Shown here: positions 22,015 to 31,390 of the stretch, piece by piece
Layout of the letters: every line of letters starts with the position of its first letter
How positions within the stretch are numbered: the first letter of the stretch is position 1
Assembly: GCA_015680685.1 (NCBI GenBank)
Contig: MNCI01011487.1
Location: forward strand, 206,345 to 270,344
Length of the DNA: 64,000 nucleotides
Direction of reading: 5' to 3'
Source of the DNA: Gnetum montanum
Lineage: Eukaryota; Streptophyta; Gnetopsida; Gnetales; Gnetaceae
Notes under the pieces: model-generated
Told to the model about the DNA's origin: nothing
Databases searched by the model: none
What the model saw: only the letters and a program-made list of their open reading frames with translations
Translations under genes and position numbers: made by a program

Positions 22015-22345
22015 CTACTTGTAATATCAAATCCTTTTTACAATTGAGAAGATTGATTTCAACAAAAAATTATCTACAAAAACCAAATGCTATAGAAATA
22101 AACTCCATTTGCTTAATAGGACTGAGGAGACTAACAATTTCTTTCCTAGTTTTTTAAAAAATCAATGAAAGATTACGTAACTCGACAAAACATGAAACTT
22201 TAGCATATTCTCCAAATTGAATATCAAAATATAGATCCCACTTACAAATGATCAACACTGCATTCTCATGTATAAAAGACCCTATATCTAAGGCACATTG
22301 CACTATCAAGGTATTACATAACTCAACAAGTAGAAAAAAAAAGAT
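22015..22345 (-). pseudogene. decayed coding-like segment, copy 2 of 2 (unrecognised)
   Basis: The better preserved copy of 20020-20370. On the minus strand it reads LCNTLIVQCALDIGSFIHEN, then ICKWDLYFDIQFGEYAKVSC and LSPIKQMEFISIAFGFC, with only two stops in about 100 residues. The long frame and conserved pattern suggest past coding. No known domain was recognised. Confidence 0.4.
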
Positions 22346-22469
22346 ACTTAAACAAAAGGAACTATTATGTTAAATTAGCGTATCTATTAGTATCAAACAT
22401 TTAACTTACAAACCACGTATCACATACTCTAATTAGTAATAAATGCCTTAGATGTAACTCAAACTTATG

Positions 22470-22485
22470 ATCTCTTTCTTATATA
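22470..22485. repeat. SINE target duplication ATCTCTTTCTTATATA (left)
   Basis: Sixteen bases repeated at 22609-22624. Segment A has the single empty site 'tttgtttcttatataatatt' near 10521. Confidence 0.88.
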
Positions 22486-22608
22486 AAAAAGGATCATCAC
22501 ATGAAGCTATGGGTGTTCATCTCACTAAGTAAGGTCCTAGGAGGGTTGATAGATGAGCGAAAGCCTAACCTCTTTGAGTGGTTATGCCTAGGCTTGAACC
22601 CAAGTCTA
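22486..22608 (-). mobile_element. SINE-like insertion (123 bp)
   Basis: A 123 bp insert between 16 bp direct repeats that is absent at the paralogous site in segment A. On the minus strand it starts near a box B-like GGTTCAAGCC and ends in CCTTTTT. Box A is absent, so the copy is 5'-truncated or the family has an unusual head. A related copy lies at 21120-21260. SINEs move with LINE enzymes; L1-type LINEs are present nearby. Confidence 0.75.
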
Positions 22609-24440
22609 TCTCTTTCTTATATAATATTTGTTAAATGATAAGATAACCTATGAATTCACCTTTCATCAATATTTATATTAGTTGTATGGCATAAGGCACG
22701 TATTGTTATAATTTTACTTTATTGCATAACTTAAGGGTATATATAGTTAAAGGTCTAAATTTAAGAATTGTTTAATATTTAACAAGTCTATTTCTTTAAT
22801 TCATTATAAATTATGTATATAACTAGAAATATTTAACATATAGTTATTTTCATAAAAATTTTAAGTATGATATTTAAATTAATATTAAAATTTTAGAAAA
22901 ATACTTGTAAATTTATAATATAATTTTTTTAAAAAATAATATCTATATATATTTTAAATTATCATAATTATATATGTATATTTGTACACATATCTCACAT
23001 ATGTAAAGCATGTGACTTGTGATTATGTATTTTATAAATTTGATTTGAATAGTTATGCTATGCTATTATTATATTTTGTTTAAATTATACTAAAATATTA
23101 TGTTGTATATATGGTGTATGAGAGATAGCTTTTTATTCTAACTATCATTTATAACTATATATGCCTAAACTTAATAAAAACAATAACTTAACTTTATAAT
23201 ATTCTTAAAACATGTAACTTGTGTTATCCAATATAATGATGATGCCAACTCCATTTTGTTTGGAGAAGGCTATAAGGACCATAAAGAAGTTTGAGTTATG
23301 ATAAAGACATAATTATAATTTTTATATTTGTCACATCAAAAGCATTATGTTTATTGTGTACTTTTATATCTTATTTAAGTATAATCAAATTTTTTTTCAA
23401 TAATCCCTAATACTAACTTACAAGTATAATGTGATAGTGTTATCAAAATGGATTACCTTTAATGAACTTCTCAAACTTCAAGCTTCTTTGAATACATATA
23501 TACACAAAACTACTTCTTCAAAACTCCTATTAAATACACACATGAGCATGGTTGCATTGATATAGTAGTTTGGCTATTAAAGTAAATCATGTGATTATAA
23601 CTTTGGCTATTTGTTTTTTAATTTTAAATTTATTATTAGTAAATTATTTTATTTTAATTATCAAAAGGCTAAATTAAATGAAACCCATGGATAGAAAGAA
23701 TCTATAAAGTCAACTAAGCATATCAAGTAAGTAAAAGAATTTGGAAATTCAATGAAATCCATGCTGTGTTCTTTTAATATATTACCTAAAGTGCTTTGAT
23801 AAAGTGGCAAATTGTGTTTCACAACTTATAGGGTAATAGCTACAGGGAGAGGGATAAAGCGAAATATGTCTCCAAAGAATTAAAGAAAATGGAAAGTAAA
23901 CATATCGAATAACCTTGAATGCCTTTGACATTCTTTCAGCTTAATCAAATTAACAAAATTTAACATTTTAAAACTTATGTGTTTCATTTTTTTGGATACA
24001 AAAATAAATATGTATTTTTTTTGAATAGAATAATAAATATTTAACAAATTTTTGGAAACCTTATCATGCTTGAATATGGTGCACAAAGAAACATAGACTG
24101 AGGTTAATATAATATACAAGGGATATGCAAATTTCAAACTCATCGATACAAGAAAAAAAAAGAATATGGAAGAGAAAATTTGCTTCTTACTTTTACACCA
24201 CTATTCAAGTCATAATTTCAATTTCAATTTCAATTGCGTGAAGATTTTGAAACTCAAATTTTTATTTGAGACATGTTACATATATCAGACCATATCGAAT
24301 CAGTTTCAGAAGTCATTTTACAAAGGTTTTTTGTTTTTTTTTTTTTTTTGTTTTTAAATTTAGGACTCATTAGTGTACCCAACAAAATTTGGATCTCAAG
24401 ACCCTTAAGACTAAGGTAATACCTCATTATTATCTACAGG

Positions 24441-24584
24441 GTTTTCTAAATCTAAAATGACTTTACTGAAAATTCAATTTCAGTCAGCCGATATAATGCT
24501 GCCAATCCAGCTGTTTTCTAAATCTAAAATGAGTTTACTGAAAATTCAATTTCAGTCAGCCGATATAATGCTGCCAATCCAGCT
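24441..24584. repeat. 72 bp tandem duplication
   Basis: Two adjacent units, 24441-24512 and 24513-24584, nearly identical (one C/G difference noticed). It lies at the 3' end of the small gene copy B and may have altered its C-terminus. Confidence 0.93.
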
Positions 24585-24919
24585 GCTTCGTTGATTGTAG
24601 ACAGTGTCCATGATGGCATCCACTGCTCTTGTCACACAGGACGCAGCCATTGTTGGTATATGCCATGCATAAATTCTGAAACAGCTGAACACCTTTGAAC
24701 TCTATTGCTTTGTGAAGCAGATAGAGCATGTCCGGCGGGATGTAACTGAGCAGCCATGTGAAAAGGAAGGCAATGGAGATGAAAATAGAGCACAGGATGC
24801 AAGAAATCATCTTGTACTGCTCTATCTTTTCCTTTGACGAACAGGATGCAAGAAAGATAATACATATCAGAGAAATCATAAATGCTAATGCTACAAACAA
24901 GCAGGAATACTACCTCCAT
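24556..24919 (-). pseudogene. small putative membrane protein, copy B (frameshifted)
   Basis: The frame from ATG at 24919 begins MEVVFLLVCSISIYD like copy A, but a frame change early in the first hydrophobic segment moves the conserved text to the frame open from 24900 to 24556. That frame reads ALAFMISLICIIFLASCSS, a charged link KEKIEQYK, the second hydrophobic segment ISCILCSIFISIAFLFTWL, then a tail with several cysteines and histidines. The conserved parts match 14147-14560. The nearly intact second frame could start at an internal methionine. I do not recognise the family. A TATA-like tttatttata lies at about 24935 on the minus strand. Confidence 0.4.
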
Positions 24920-25396
24920 TGCGGTTGTAGAAGGTATAAATAAAGAAAGAAGCCACCTTGGGAGGGAAACCTAAGCAAGGAAAGGTGTGTTAAAGATTTT
25001 ACTCTGCTATCGAAATCTGGCCTCGGCAAGAATGGCGGTGTTACGGCGTTCACGCTGCTTGCTTTCCATTACAACTATTCCTTTTTTGCAGAGTGATGGG
25101 CATAAATTTTCGGAGATGCAGAGATGAAAATTCATATGCCAGTAGCTGTGATTTAGGGCAGTAAGTTGCCAATGGTGGGCTAAACTGCATCGCATCATAA
25201 CGTTTATGACGGGGTTGTTGCTGATAAATTCTTCAGTTTTTTTGTTTATTATTAAAAATTAATTTTTAGAAGGAAAACCACTTGTAACATGACATGCAAG
25301 TTCATTTAACAGATGTTTACATTACTGGTTCAGCTAAAAAGATTTTAAATTTAGACAACACTATGTTAAAAGTTCTGCCACAAACTATTAATTTCG

Positions 25397-25568
25397 ATTT
25401 ATAATCCGATACATGAAGGTAAAACTTTTGACTTTTAAAGACCATTCAAAGTTTACGCCCCTTACCTTAATTTGGATTTAATTTGGATTTATAATCCGAT
25501 ACATGAAGGTAAACTTTTGACTTTTAACGACCATTCAAAGTTTACAGCCCCTTACCTATAATTTGGCT
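25397..25568. repeat. 90 bp tandem duplication
   Basis: The block beginning 'tttataatccgatacatgaagg' occurs at about 25398 and again at 25488, and the following text repeats with a few changes. Segment A has one unit at about 15100-15180. Confidence 0.88.
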
Positions 25569-25591
25569 TGTAATGTCAACTTTGTCTATAA

Positions 25592-25647
25592 GGCTGACTA
25601 ACGTTGACATGTTATAAAAGGTTGACTAACGTTGACATGTTATAAAA
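25592..25647. repeat. 28 bp tandem duplication at the left edge of the Helitron-like unit
   Basis: Two units, 25592-25619 and 25620-25647, differ by one base (ggctgac versus ggttgac). They contain inverted GTTGAC/GTCAAC-like words also seen at 25574-25582, so the left boundary is rich in short inverted and direct repeats. Confidence 0.85.
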
Positions 25648-25740
25648 GGTTACGTCCGTTGCAAAATAAAAATACGTTTAAAAAGGTTGCGTAATACGTT
25701 TAGAAACGTTGCATCATTCTCATTCTTATAAATACAAAGC

Positions 25741-25917
25741 ATGCCAGGTGATAGAGAGCATGAGTTAAATCGAGAGAGACAACAACATCTCAAAGATCGA
25801 AGAAGAGAAGCTCGACAAGGGGGAGATCCTTTGGAGTTGCAAAGAATGAAACAAGATCGCTTATGTCAAAGAATGCGTCAAGCAGAAATGCAGCAACAAC
25901 AGGTAGAAGGAAGTGAG
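25741..25917 (+). CDS. putative first exon, charged Arg/Gln-rich N-terminus
   Basis: ATG at 25741 opens MPGDREHELNRERQQHLKD and gives 59 residues rich in R, E and Q, likely helical, up to GSE, followed directly by a donor-like GAG|GTATGT (intron from 25918). A TATA-like tataaata at 25729-25736 is too close to act for this ATG, so the true start may differ. Repeated 'R-x-R-Q' helices also occur in exon 2 (ERQKRFRQRKRQEE). Such basic repeats are seen at the N-terminus of many Helitron proteins, but the match is too general for a firm call. Confidence 0.45.
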
Positions 25918-25972
25918 GTATGTAGATGAAATTTTATTTTTGTTTTAGATGAAATTCATTTAATGTTTGATT

Positions 25973-26025
25973 TAATAAAGCTAAATATATTAAGTCACTT
26001 TGTATAATAATATTTCACAGAATGG
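25973..26025 (+). repeat. 53 bp direct repeat with splice acceptor, copy 1
   Basis: The block 'taataaagctaaatatatta ... tatttcacag|aatgg' ends in a splice-acceptor-like CACAG. It recurs at 26778-26830 with two differences noticed. Using this acceptor gives NGKDQRDKDEDSMDLMS and then a stop. Confidence 0.88.
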
Positions 26026-26777
26026 AAAGGATCAAAGAGACAAGGACGAGGATTCCATGGATTTAATGAGTTAGTCACATTTGAAACTACACTTGCATTT
26101 ACGAAATGAAAAATACCGGGACATGGCATTGATTCTTCCATTGAATTTTGCAGACAAAGCCTAAGTTCGCGCAGACATGGGGTTCTTTGCAATTACTAAA
26201 TATCTTTCATTCTGTGACCGCTGAAAACCAGACGAGCAGCATGGAATGTTTTGAGTTGAGTTGGACAAGAAAAGTCGCAAAAGTTAACACCCATATGAAT
26301 CATGGATAATGAGAGCGTTGGGGTACAAAAGGATTGCCTGGGCCTGTGTCGCTATTATATTATATCAGTGTGTAAGAAAGTACTATAGAGGAAGAGATTG
26401 AGACTTGGGACATTGCCCCTTTTAATGAAGTGTCTGCAATTTTTATGAGCTGCTCGCTACCGACACAGAACCCCAAGACAAGACGATTTCTAAGTGCTCA
26501 TCGAAGGAGGCGTAGGTGCAAGTGCAGTCGCAGTGATGCCATGGCCCTAGACCTTTGTCATCTTTTTCTTTGTGCTTGGCGTGGCCACAGGTGTGACCCC
26601 TCCAATGTTATTCTCTTATGAGTTACAAAGAGATGTTTTCTAGTTTTCTTGACCAGAATTGACAGAAAGTCTGGTCTGTTGAAAAGTGAAAGGGAATACC
26701 ATCAAAGCGTCTATCCTTTTCAACGCAAATACCATTTGCTTTCTTCCTTTCTACAAGTACATGTAAATTTCAAGACC
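26026..26777. other. 752 bp insert between the 53 bp repeats (unrecognised)
   Basis: This block separates the two copies of the intron 3' end. It is less AT-rich than its surroundings. A plus-strand frame at 26430-26621 contains an arginine- and cysteine-rich stretch (SAHRRRRRCKCSRSDAMALD), but there is no recognised family. It could be a captured host fragment, as Helitrons often carry. Confidence 0.4.
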
Positions 26778-26830
26778 TAATAAAGCTAAATATATTAGGT
26801 CACTTTGTATAATAACATTTCACAGAATGG
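26778..26830 (+). repeat. 53 bp direct repeat with splice acceptor, copy 2
   Basis: Second copy of 25973-26025. Its acceptor after CACAG at 26821-26825 keeps phase 0 with the donor at 25918 and opens the longer exon 2 (NGCGFGQMYSNNDDLM). Confidence 0.88.
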
Positions 26831-27047
26831 TTGTGGATTTGGTCAGATGTATTCAAATAATGATGATTTGATGGTCAAAGATGAATTACTTATAAATCCT
26901 ATAGAGATTGTTACTATAGAACAAAAATGTGCACAAGGGCGTGAAAGACAAAAACGTTTTAGACAACGAAAAAGACAAGAAGAAGTGGCAAAAATTTTAG
27001 ATTTAGTTGCAACACTTTATCAAGAACAGGCTCAACCAAGACTTTAA
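26826..27047 (+). CDS. putative second exon, basic linker
   Basis: From the acceptor at 26825 the frame reads NGCGFGQMYSNNDDLM, then INPIEIVTIEQK, then the basic helix ERQKRFRQRKRQEEVAKILD, and stops at 27045-27047, just before the helicase. The helicase lies in another frame, so a frameshift or a deleted Rep-helicase middle separates them. Confidence 0.4.
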   Translation, partial: NGCGFGQMYSNNDDLMVKDELLINPIEIVTIEQKCAQGRERQKRFRQRKRQEEVAKILDLVATLYQEQAQPRL

Positions 27048-27061
27048 TCGGAGATTACAAA

Positions 27062-28078
27062 CCATTGGCTGCATCAACTTTGTCATCGTTGCAAAATAAA
27101 TACAAATACTTAAAGTATATTATTATAGATGAAATGAGTTTCATAGGTGGAAAATTGCTTAGCAGCATTGACCGAAGGCTTAAGCAAATATTTCCAGATA
27201 ATCGTTTAGATAACTTTGGTGGTAGACCTATGATATTCATTAGATATCTTGCACAGCTTCCACATATTAAAGTTGTTATACTGTACATATCATCTCAGAT
27301 GCATGTGAAGAATTTGTGGTTAGCATTCAATAAATTTGTAACCTTGGATGTTGTGTATCGACAAAGGGGTGATGATTCGCAACAACAAAGATTTAGAGAA
27401 GTTTTGATTAATATACGAAAAAGAAAGATGACTAATGAGGATTATGACTTTTTAAGCTTAAGAATGCAACTTCCATCAACATCGGATGGGCGAGATGGAT
27501 TTGAGAATTTTATACATTTGTTTGATACAAAGGATAAAGTGCATATGCATAATGAAAAAATATTTCTCAAAATGCAGAAGTCAGTTGCATGGTGCATAGT
27601 AGATAGAAAGACAGATAGTGTGAAATTTTGGGATGATTCAGAAGGAGAATTGGACTGAGTAGTGTTCATTTGTGAGGATGCAAAGGTTATGCTCACTGTT
27701 AATCTATGGCCAAAAGCAGGATTGGTTAATAGTGCATTGGGAGTCACTAAGAAAATAATATATAGTCCACACTGTCAACCTCCACAGTTGCCATCGTATG
27801 TCATCATTGAGTTTGACTCCTATATTGGAGTACCGTATGATAATGAACATCCTCGACAAGTACCCATTCCACCAATCATACATGGAGGATCTAGCCAACT
27901 ACCACTTAGATTAGCATGGGCTTTAACGATACATAAGTCACAGGGAATGACATTGGAGAAAGCATGTATAGATGTTGGTAGCAAAGAAACAACAAGTCTT
28001 ACATTTGTGGCACTATCTTGAGTGAGGAGTATTGACAGTTTGAGGATATTCCCTTCGATCTCCAAAAAAAGATATATC
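27062..28078 (+). pseudogene. PIF1-like DNA helicase, C-terminal two thirds
   Basis: The reading starts within the helicase: TLSSLQNKYKYLKYIIIDEM with the Walker B type box IIIDEMSFIGG (27117-27150), then LSSIDRRLKQIFPDN, GGRPMIF and the later PIF1 motifs, ending with LRLAWALTIHKSQGMTLEKA (27907-27966) and TFVALS-stop-VRSIDSL. The Walker A loop (GxGKS/T), which should lie about 60-80 residues upstream, is absent. In-frame stops are TGA at 27656 and 28019; the second replaces the conserved arginine of the motif VI region, consistent with CGA to TGA. The enzyme would unwind DNA 5' to 3' during rolling-circle transposition. Without ATP-binding loop and arginine it is inactive. Confidence 0.85.
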
Positions 28079-28355
28079 AAGATATTTAAGGTTTCACACT
28101 TTTAAAGTAGATTGGATAAAGAGCAACGCATTAAATCTAATGAAGAATGATCTCATTCTTTTCTGTCAACTAATTTTTACCATTTTGAATGTCAGAACAT
28201 TTGTAACTATACATTTTCAATTACGCAAGTTTGTACATTGATCATTTCTGCTGTATTACAACATGTTTATAATTATTCAATAAAGCATTCCATAGTCTTA
28301 TAATATTTTTATCTGTTATGTTTAAATCATCGCTACAGCAGACAACTGGCGATCA

Positions 28356-28861
28356 CTAGCTTAGTTATATATTTATAATATATATCTATAAATTGGCCGA
28401 GAGAATCTTATTTGTTTACAAGTAAAAAGTTCTTTGAGTAAAACATTTCATGACTTCTGGCCGAAGAACAAGATTTAAAAACCCAAATTTTCATGCCTTC
28501 TGGACGAAAAACAAGAGTTCTGTATCTTATTTTTCTTAAGAATGGGTTTTCTGAAAAAAAAAATTTCCATCAATTAGTGTATGCTCTCACTCTCGGCCGA
28601 ATTTGCATTATATATCAAAAACAACAAATTCAGCCGAGGGTGAGAGCATACACTAATTGATGGAAATGTTTTTTTTCAGAAAACCCATTCTTAGGAAAAA
28701 TAAGATACAAAACTCTTGTTCTTCATTCATAAGGCATGAAAATTTGGGTTTTAAAATCTTGTTCTTCATCCAGAAGTCGTGAAATTTTTTACTCAAAGAA
28801 CTTTTTACTTGTAAACAAATAAGATTCTCTCTGCCAATTTATAAATATATAACTAAGCTAG
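28356..28861. repeat. 506 bp foldback (long inverted repeat)
   Basis: Arms 28356-28605 and 28625-28861 are close inverted complements around a 19-base loop. The outer ends read CTAGCTTAGTTATATATTTA on the left and its complement on the right. The left arm has about 14 extra bases near its outer end and scattered mismatches occur. The block is absent from segment A. It is MITE- or foldback-like; a transcript would form one long hairpin. Target duplications are unclear, and the outer CTAG could itself be target sequence. Confidence 0.92.
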
Positions 28862-29227
28862 TTTATAAATTAAAACTTACAACTTTTATTTTGCTAAGTT
28901 AAAAGATGAATTAAAGTTATATTACAATATAATAATGTTTTATAAGTTATCTTCAACATGTTTCTTCATTTATGACCATGATCACCAACGTAAAACAAAA
29001 ACTTTTAACTATTAAATAAATTCACATCTCTTATTCCTGAACTTTAAGTCAAGTGCTTTATAATTTATAACACATGCATTTTTCCTAATCCATGAAAGAC
29101 TTTTTCTCAATTATTTATATAAAGGTCCCTATGTAAAATCAAAAGTATTTAATTATTTATACTCTACATGGCCTTTCTTTAGTTTATTCATATATACATA
29201 TGGATATAAGTATTGAATATGTCCTTC

Positions 29228-29232
29228 ATATG
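29228..29232. repeat. target-site duplication ATATG (left of solo LTR)
   Basis: Repeated at 30310-30314 right of the LTR. Segment A has the empty site 'gtctttcataggtaacaatg' near 16581. Confidence 0.93.
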
Positions 29233-30309
29233 TGATGAGACGCAACATGCACTATGCCGCGATATCGCATCCCATGCGATATCGTGTACGCGATATCGCG
29301 TCTTGCCCTGCGATATCGCGTACGCGATATCGCGGTCCACCGCCATATCTATAAATAAGAGGCGGCACTCCCCTTATTTCCCAATCCTGGCTAGAAGTAG
29401 CGAAGCTCTGGCAGATTGATCACTCCGGAGCTGGAATTTATCCCCACGTGCCCCCAGTAGGAGTCCTAGAGTAAAAGGCTCTTTATTCGAGCAGCTTGTA
29501 ACCTGAACCCAAGTTGTGTACGGTAATAAAGAAGAACTTGATTGGATAAACCTTGCAGCACGTGGTTTTATTTATTGTTATTTATTTACTGCTTTCCTAG
29601 TGCGTACAAGTACGACTTGATTACGAGCGTCTACGGACGTGTACGGCTAATCAAGGAATCGGCTGCTTGTCGCAACGCGTGAGTACGACTTGACTACGAG
29701 CATTGACTGCTTGGTAACCTAGTAGCGTATTCCAGGATTCTGCGCTTGGTAATCCTAGTGGTAGTTCAGTGTGTATGGCTAGTCAGGGAATCGACTGCTC
29801 ATCGCTAGGTTAGAACGTGTGATAAGTACGACTTAGTTACGAGCACCCACGGGTGTGTACGGCTAGCTAAGGAATCGGCTGCTTATCACACTTAAGCTAA
29901 ATAGGTGCCTCAGTACGACCACTTCGAGCACTTGCGTTACGTGTGGTGATCCCAGTAACGATTAGCGTTTGGTAAGCCACAGTTGCATAGTTCAGGGTGT
30001 GTCCGGTAAGTGGGAACGGATGCTGACGCTAGTTAATTTAGACTTAGGACATTAGTTAGAGTTAGTTAGTTTCTCAACCCTTTCTCCCATAGCTTAGGAG
30101 ATAAACCTGAAAATACCAAAAAAATCACATACCTCAGACTTGCTTAACCATACACCGTGACACTTACAAGCAAGCCTGGGAAGACAACGAACGATTAACC
30201 CCAAGTGTTTCTTGTGGTGTTAAGGCATTTAGTCTGCGGAGTTCGACCGGATTGCGCGTGCACGCTCGTATTCGTATGGTTGAGTGTAGGGGTACCTCGC
30301 CACTCATCA
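29233..30309 (+). repeat. solo LTR of the CGATATCG family (1,077 bp)
   Basis: Starts TGATGAGACGC, ends GCCACTCATCA, flanked by 5 bp duplications, with no internal region. It is in the plus orientation. It is the best preserved U3 of the family: five exact CGATATCG palindromes, then TATAAATA, then R/U5 ending in the same GGTACCTCGCCACTCATCA as elements 1 and 2. It retains many CpGs and is likely the youngest LTR of the family here. A solo LTR arises by recombination between the two LTRs of a full element. Confidence 0.96.
29260..29357 (+). promoter_or_regulatory. U3 promoter: five CGATATCG palindromes and TATA box
   Basis: Exact CGATATCG at 29260-29267, 29277-29284, 29291-29298, 29311-29318 and 29325-29332, mostly within a longer GCGATATCGC(G). 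TATAAATA follows at 29350-29357. Equivalent positions in the other LTRs keep the TATA box and decayed versions of the palindromes. Dyad sites at fixed distance from TATA suggest a binding array for a dimeric regulator; no factor is identified. Confidence 0.75.
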
Positions 30310-30430
30310 ATATGTAACAATAGAATTTCATTAAGAATTCTTCCAATTAAAATGATCTTTATTAAAAGACCTTTTCTTTTAAACTATTCTAATTGATGAC
30401 CTTTTGAATCTCTAATTAGTTGATTATCTT

Positions 30431-31390
30431 TTTATTGTCATGCACCTAACTTTCAAAAAAGTTTCTCAAGTTTCCTTTATTATGTCCAAATATCTAATGT
30501 ATCCGTATTTGTTTTACATTTATATAAGGCCTCCTAACTTATCCTATGGTAGTGAGATGCTATCTAAGCACTTATTCGTTGTCATGTACTTAACCTATCC
30601 TAAGAACATAGTTAAAGGATATGTAGCTTATTAAATGGTTTAGAACCATCTTTCAAAATTCCAATAATCAATATATCAAGATAATAAAATGCAAGTATAA
30701 CATCATTTAACACCATAGACAATCACTACTAAGGGGAAAGAAAATATTTTATTATTCAATAAATATAAACTTCCACATTCTTCAAATAGGGCTAGGATGG
30801 TTATGATGATCCAAAGTATTAAAACTACTATCCAATGAAGCAAGAATATTAATTTAAGTAAATAATTATAGTATCTTTTTCAAAGTAACAAGCATAATCC
30901 TAGAACTTAAGGATCAAATAAATGCATTACATAAATATGAAATGAAATGAAATATGATAGAATTAGCCACCAATGTTATTTATAAGGGACATTTTACATA
31001 ACTATTCACAAAACAAAATCCATAAGCAATAACCAACATATGAGCTAACATAGTCCAGCATCAATAACAGTACCATTGATCAAACAACAACTAATGATAC
31101 ATGTAAATAGCATAAAAAATAGATAAATTTTCATTAACTAAATGATTAAATAATCATTCCAATCTAATAGCAACTCTTAAAATAGCATATAACTTAATGA
31201 AAATTAATAAAAGAATGTGAAGGTAAAGACATACACTAAGAGATAGCAAGAAATTACCAAAAGAAAAAAAAATGTTTAGAATATGCAATGAGGAAGTGAT
31301 ATCTCTATTTAAAGTGAAGTATAGTTTAAATGAAGTAACTGAACATGCAACCATATTGAATATGATGAGTTTCTTCTATGGTGGTGCAAT
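30431..31390. other. AT-rich interval without a gene
   Basis: No motif or repeat was recognised. A plus frame ending at 31466 (GGAIENIHYVNYHMFCYQNN) crosses into the repeat that starts near 31391 and shows no known domain. Confidence 0.5.

Larger units (their letters stand above)
25585..28355 (+). mobile_element. Helitron-like or PIF1-helicase unit inserted in segment B
   Basis: This stretch and the foldback after it are absent at the paralogous site in A (near 15185). It holds a possible two-exon 5' gene (25741-25917 and 26826-27047), then a PIF1-type helicase end (27062-28070). Plant PIF1-like helicases of this type are mostly parts of Helitron Rep-helicases. A Rep (HUH) domain was not seen, and typical 5' TC and 3' hairpin-CTRR ends could not be fixed; a CTAG occurs at 28858-28861 at the right edge of the foldback. 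A decayed host PIF1 gene is the alternative. Confidence 0.6.
20510..30430. repeat. host segment, copy B of the ancient duplication
   Basis: Colinear with segment A (10234-16740). It contains the extra stretch 20640-22370, which A lacks, and four younger insertions: a SINE-like element, a Helitron-like unit, a foldback and a solo LTR. Comparison with A gives the pre-insertion sequence for each. Confidence 0.8.

Noticed and set aside
28356-28861. Calling the foldback a microRNA gene
   Set aside because: The arms are far longer than a typical plant microRNA precursor and no mature duplex can be singled out without small-RNA data.
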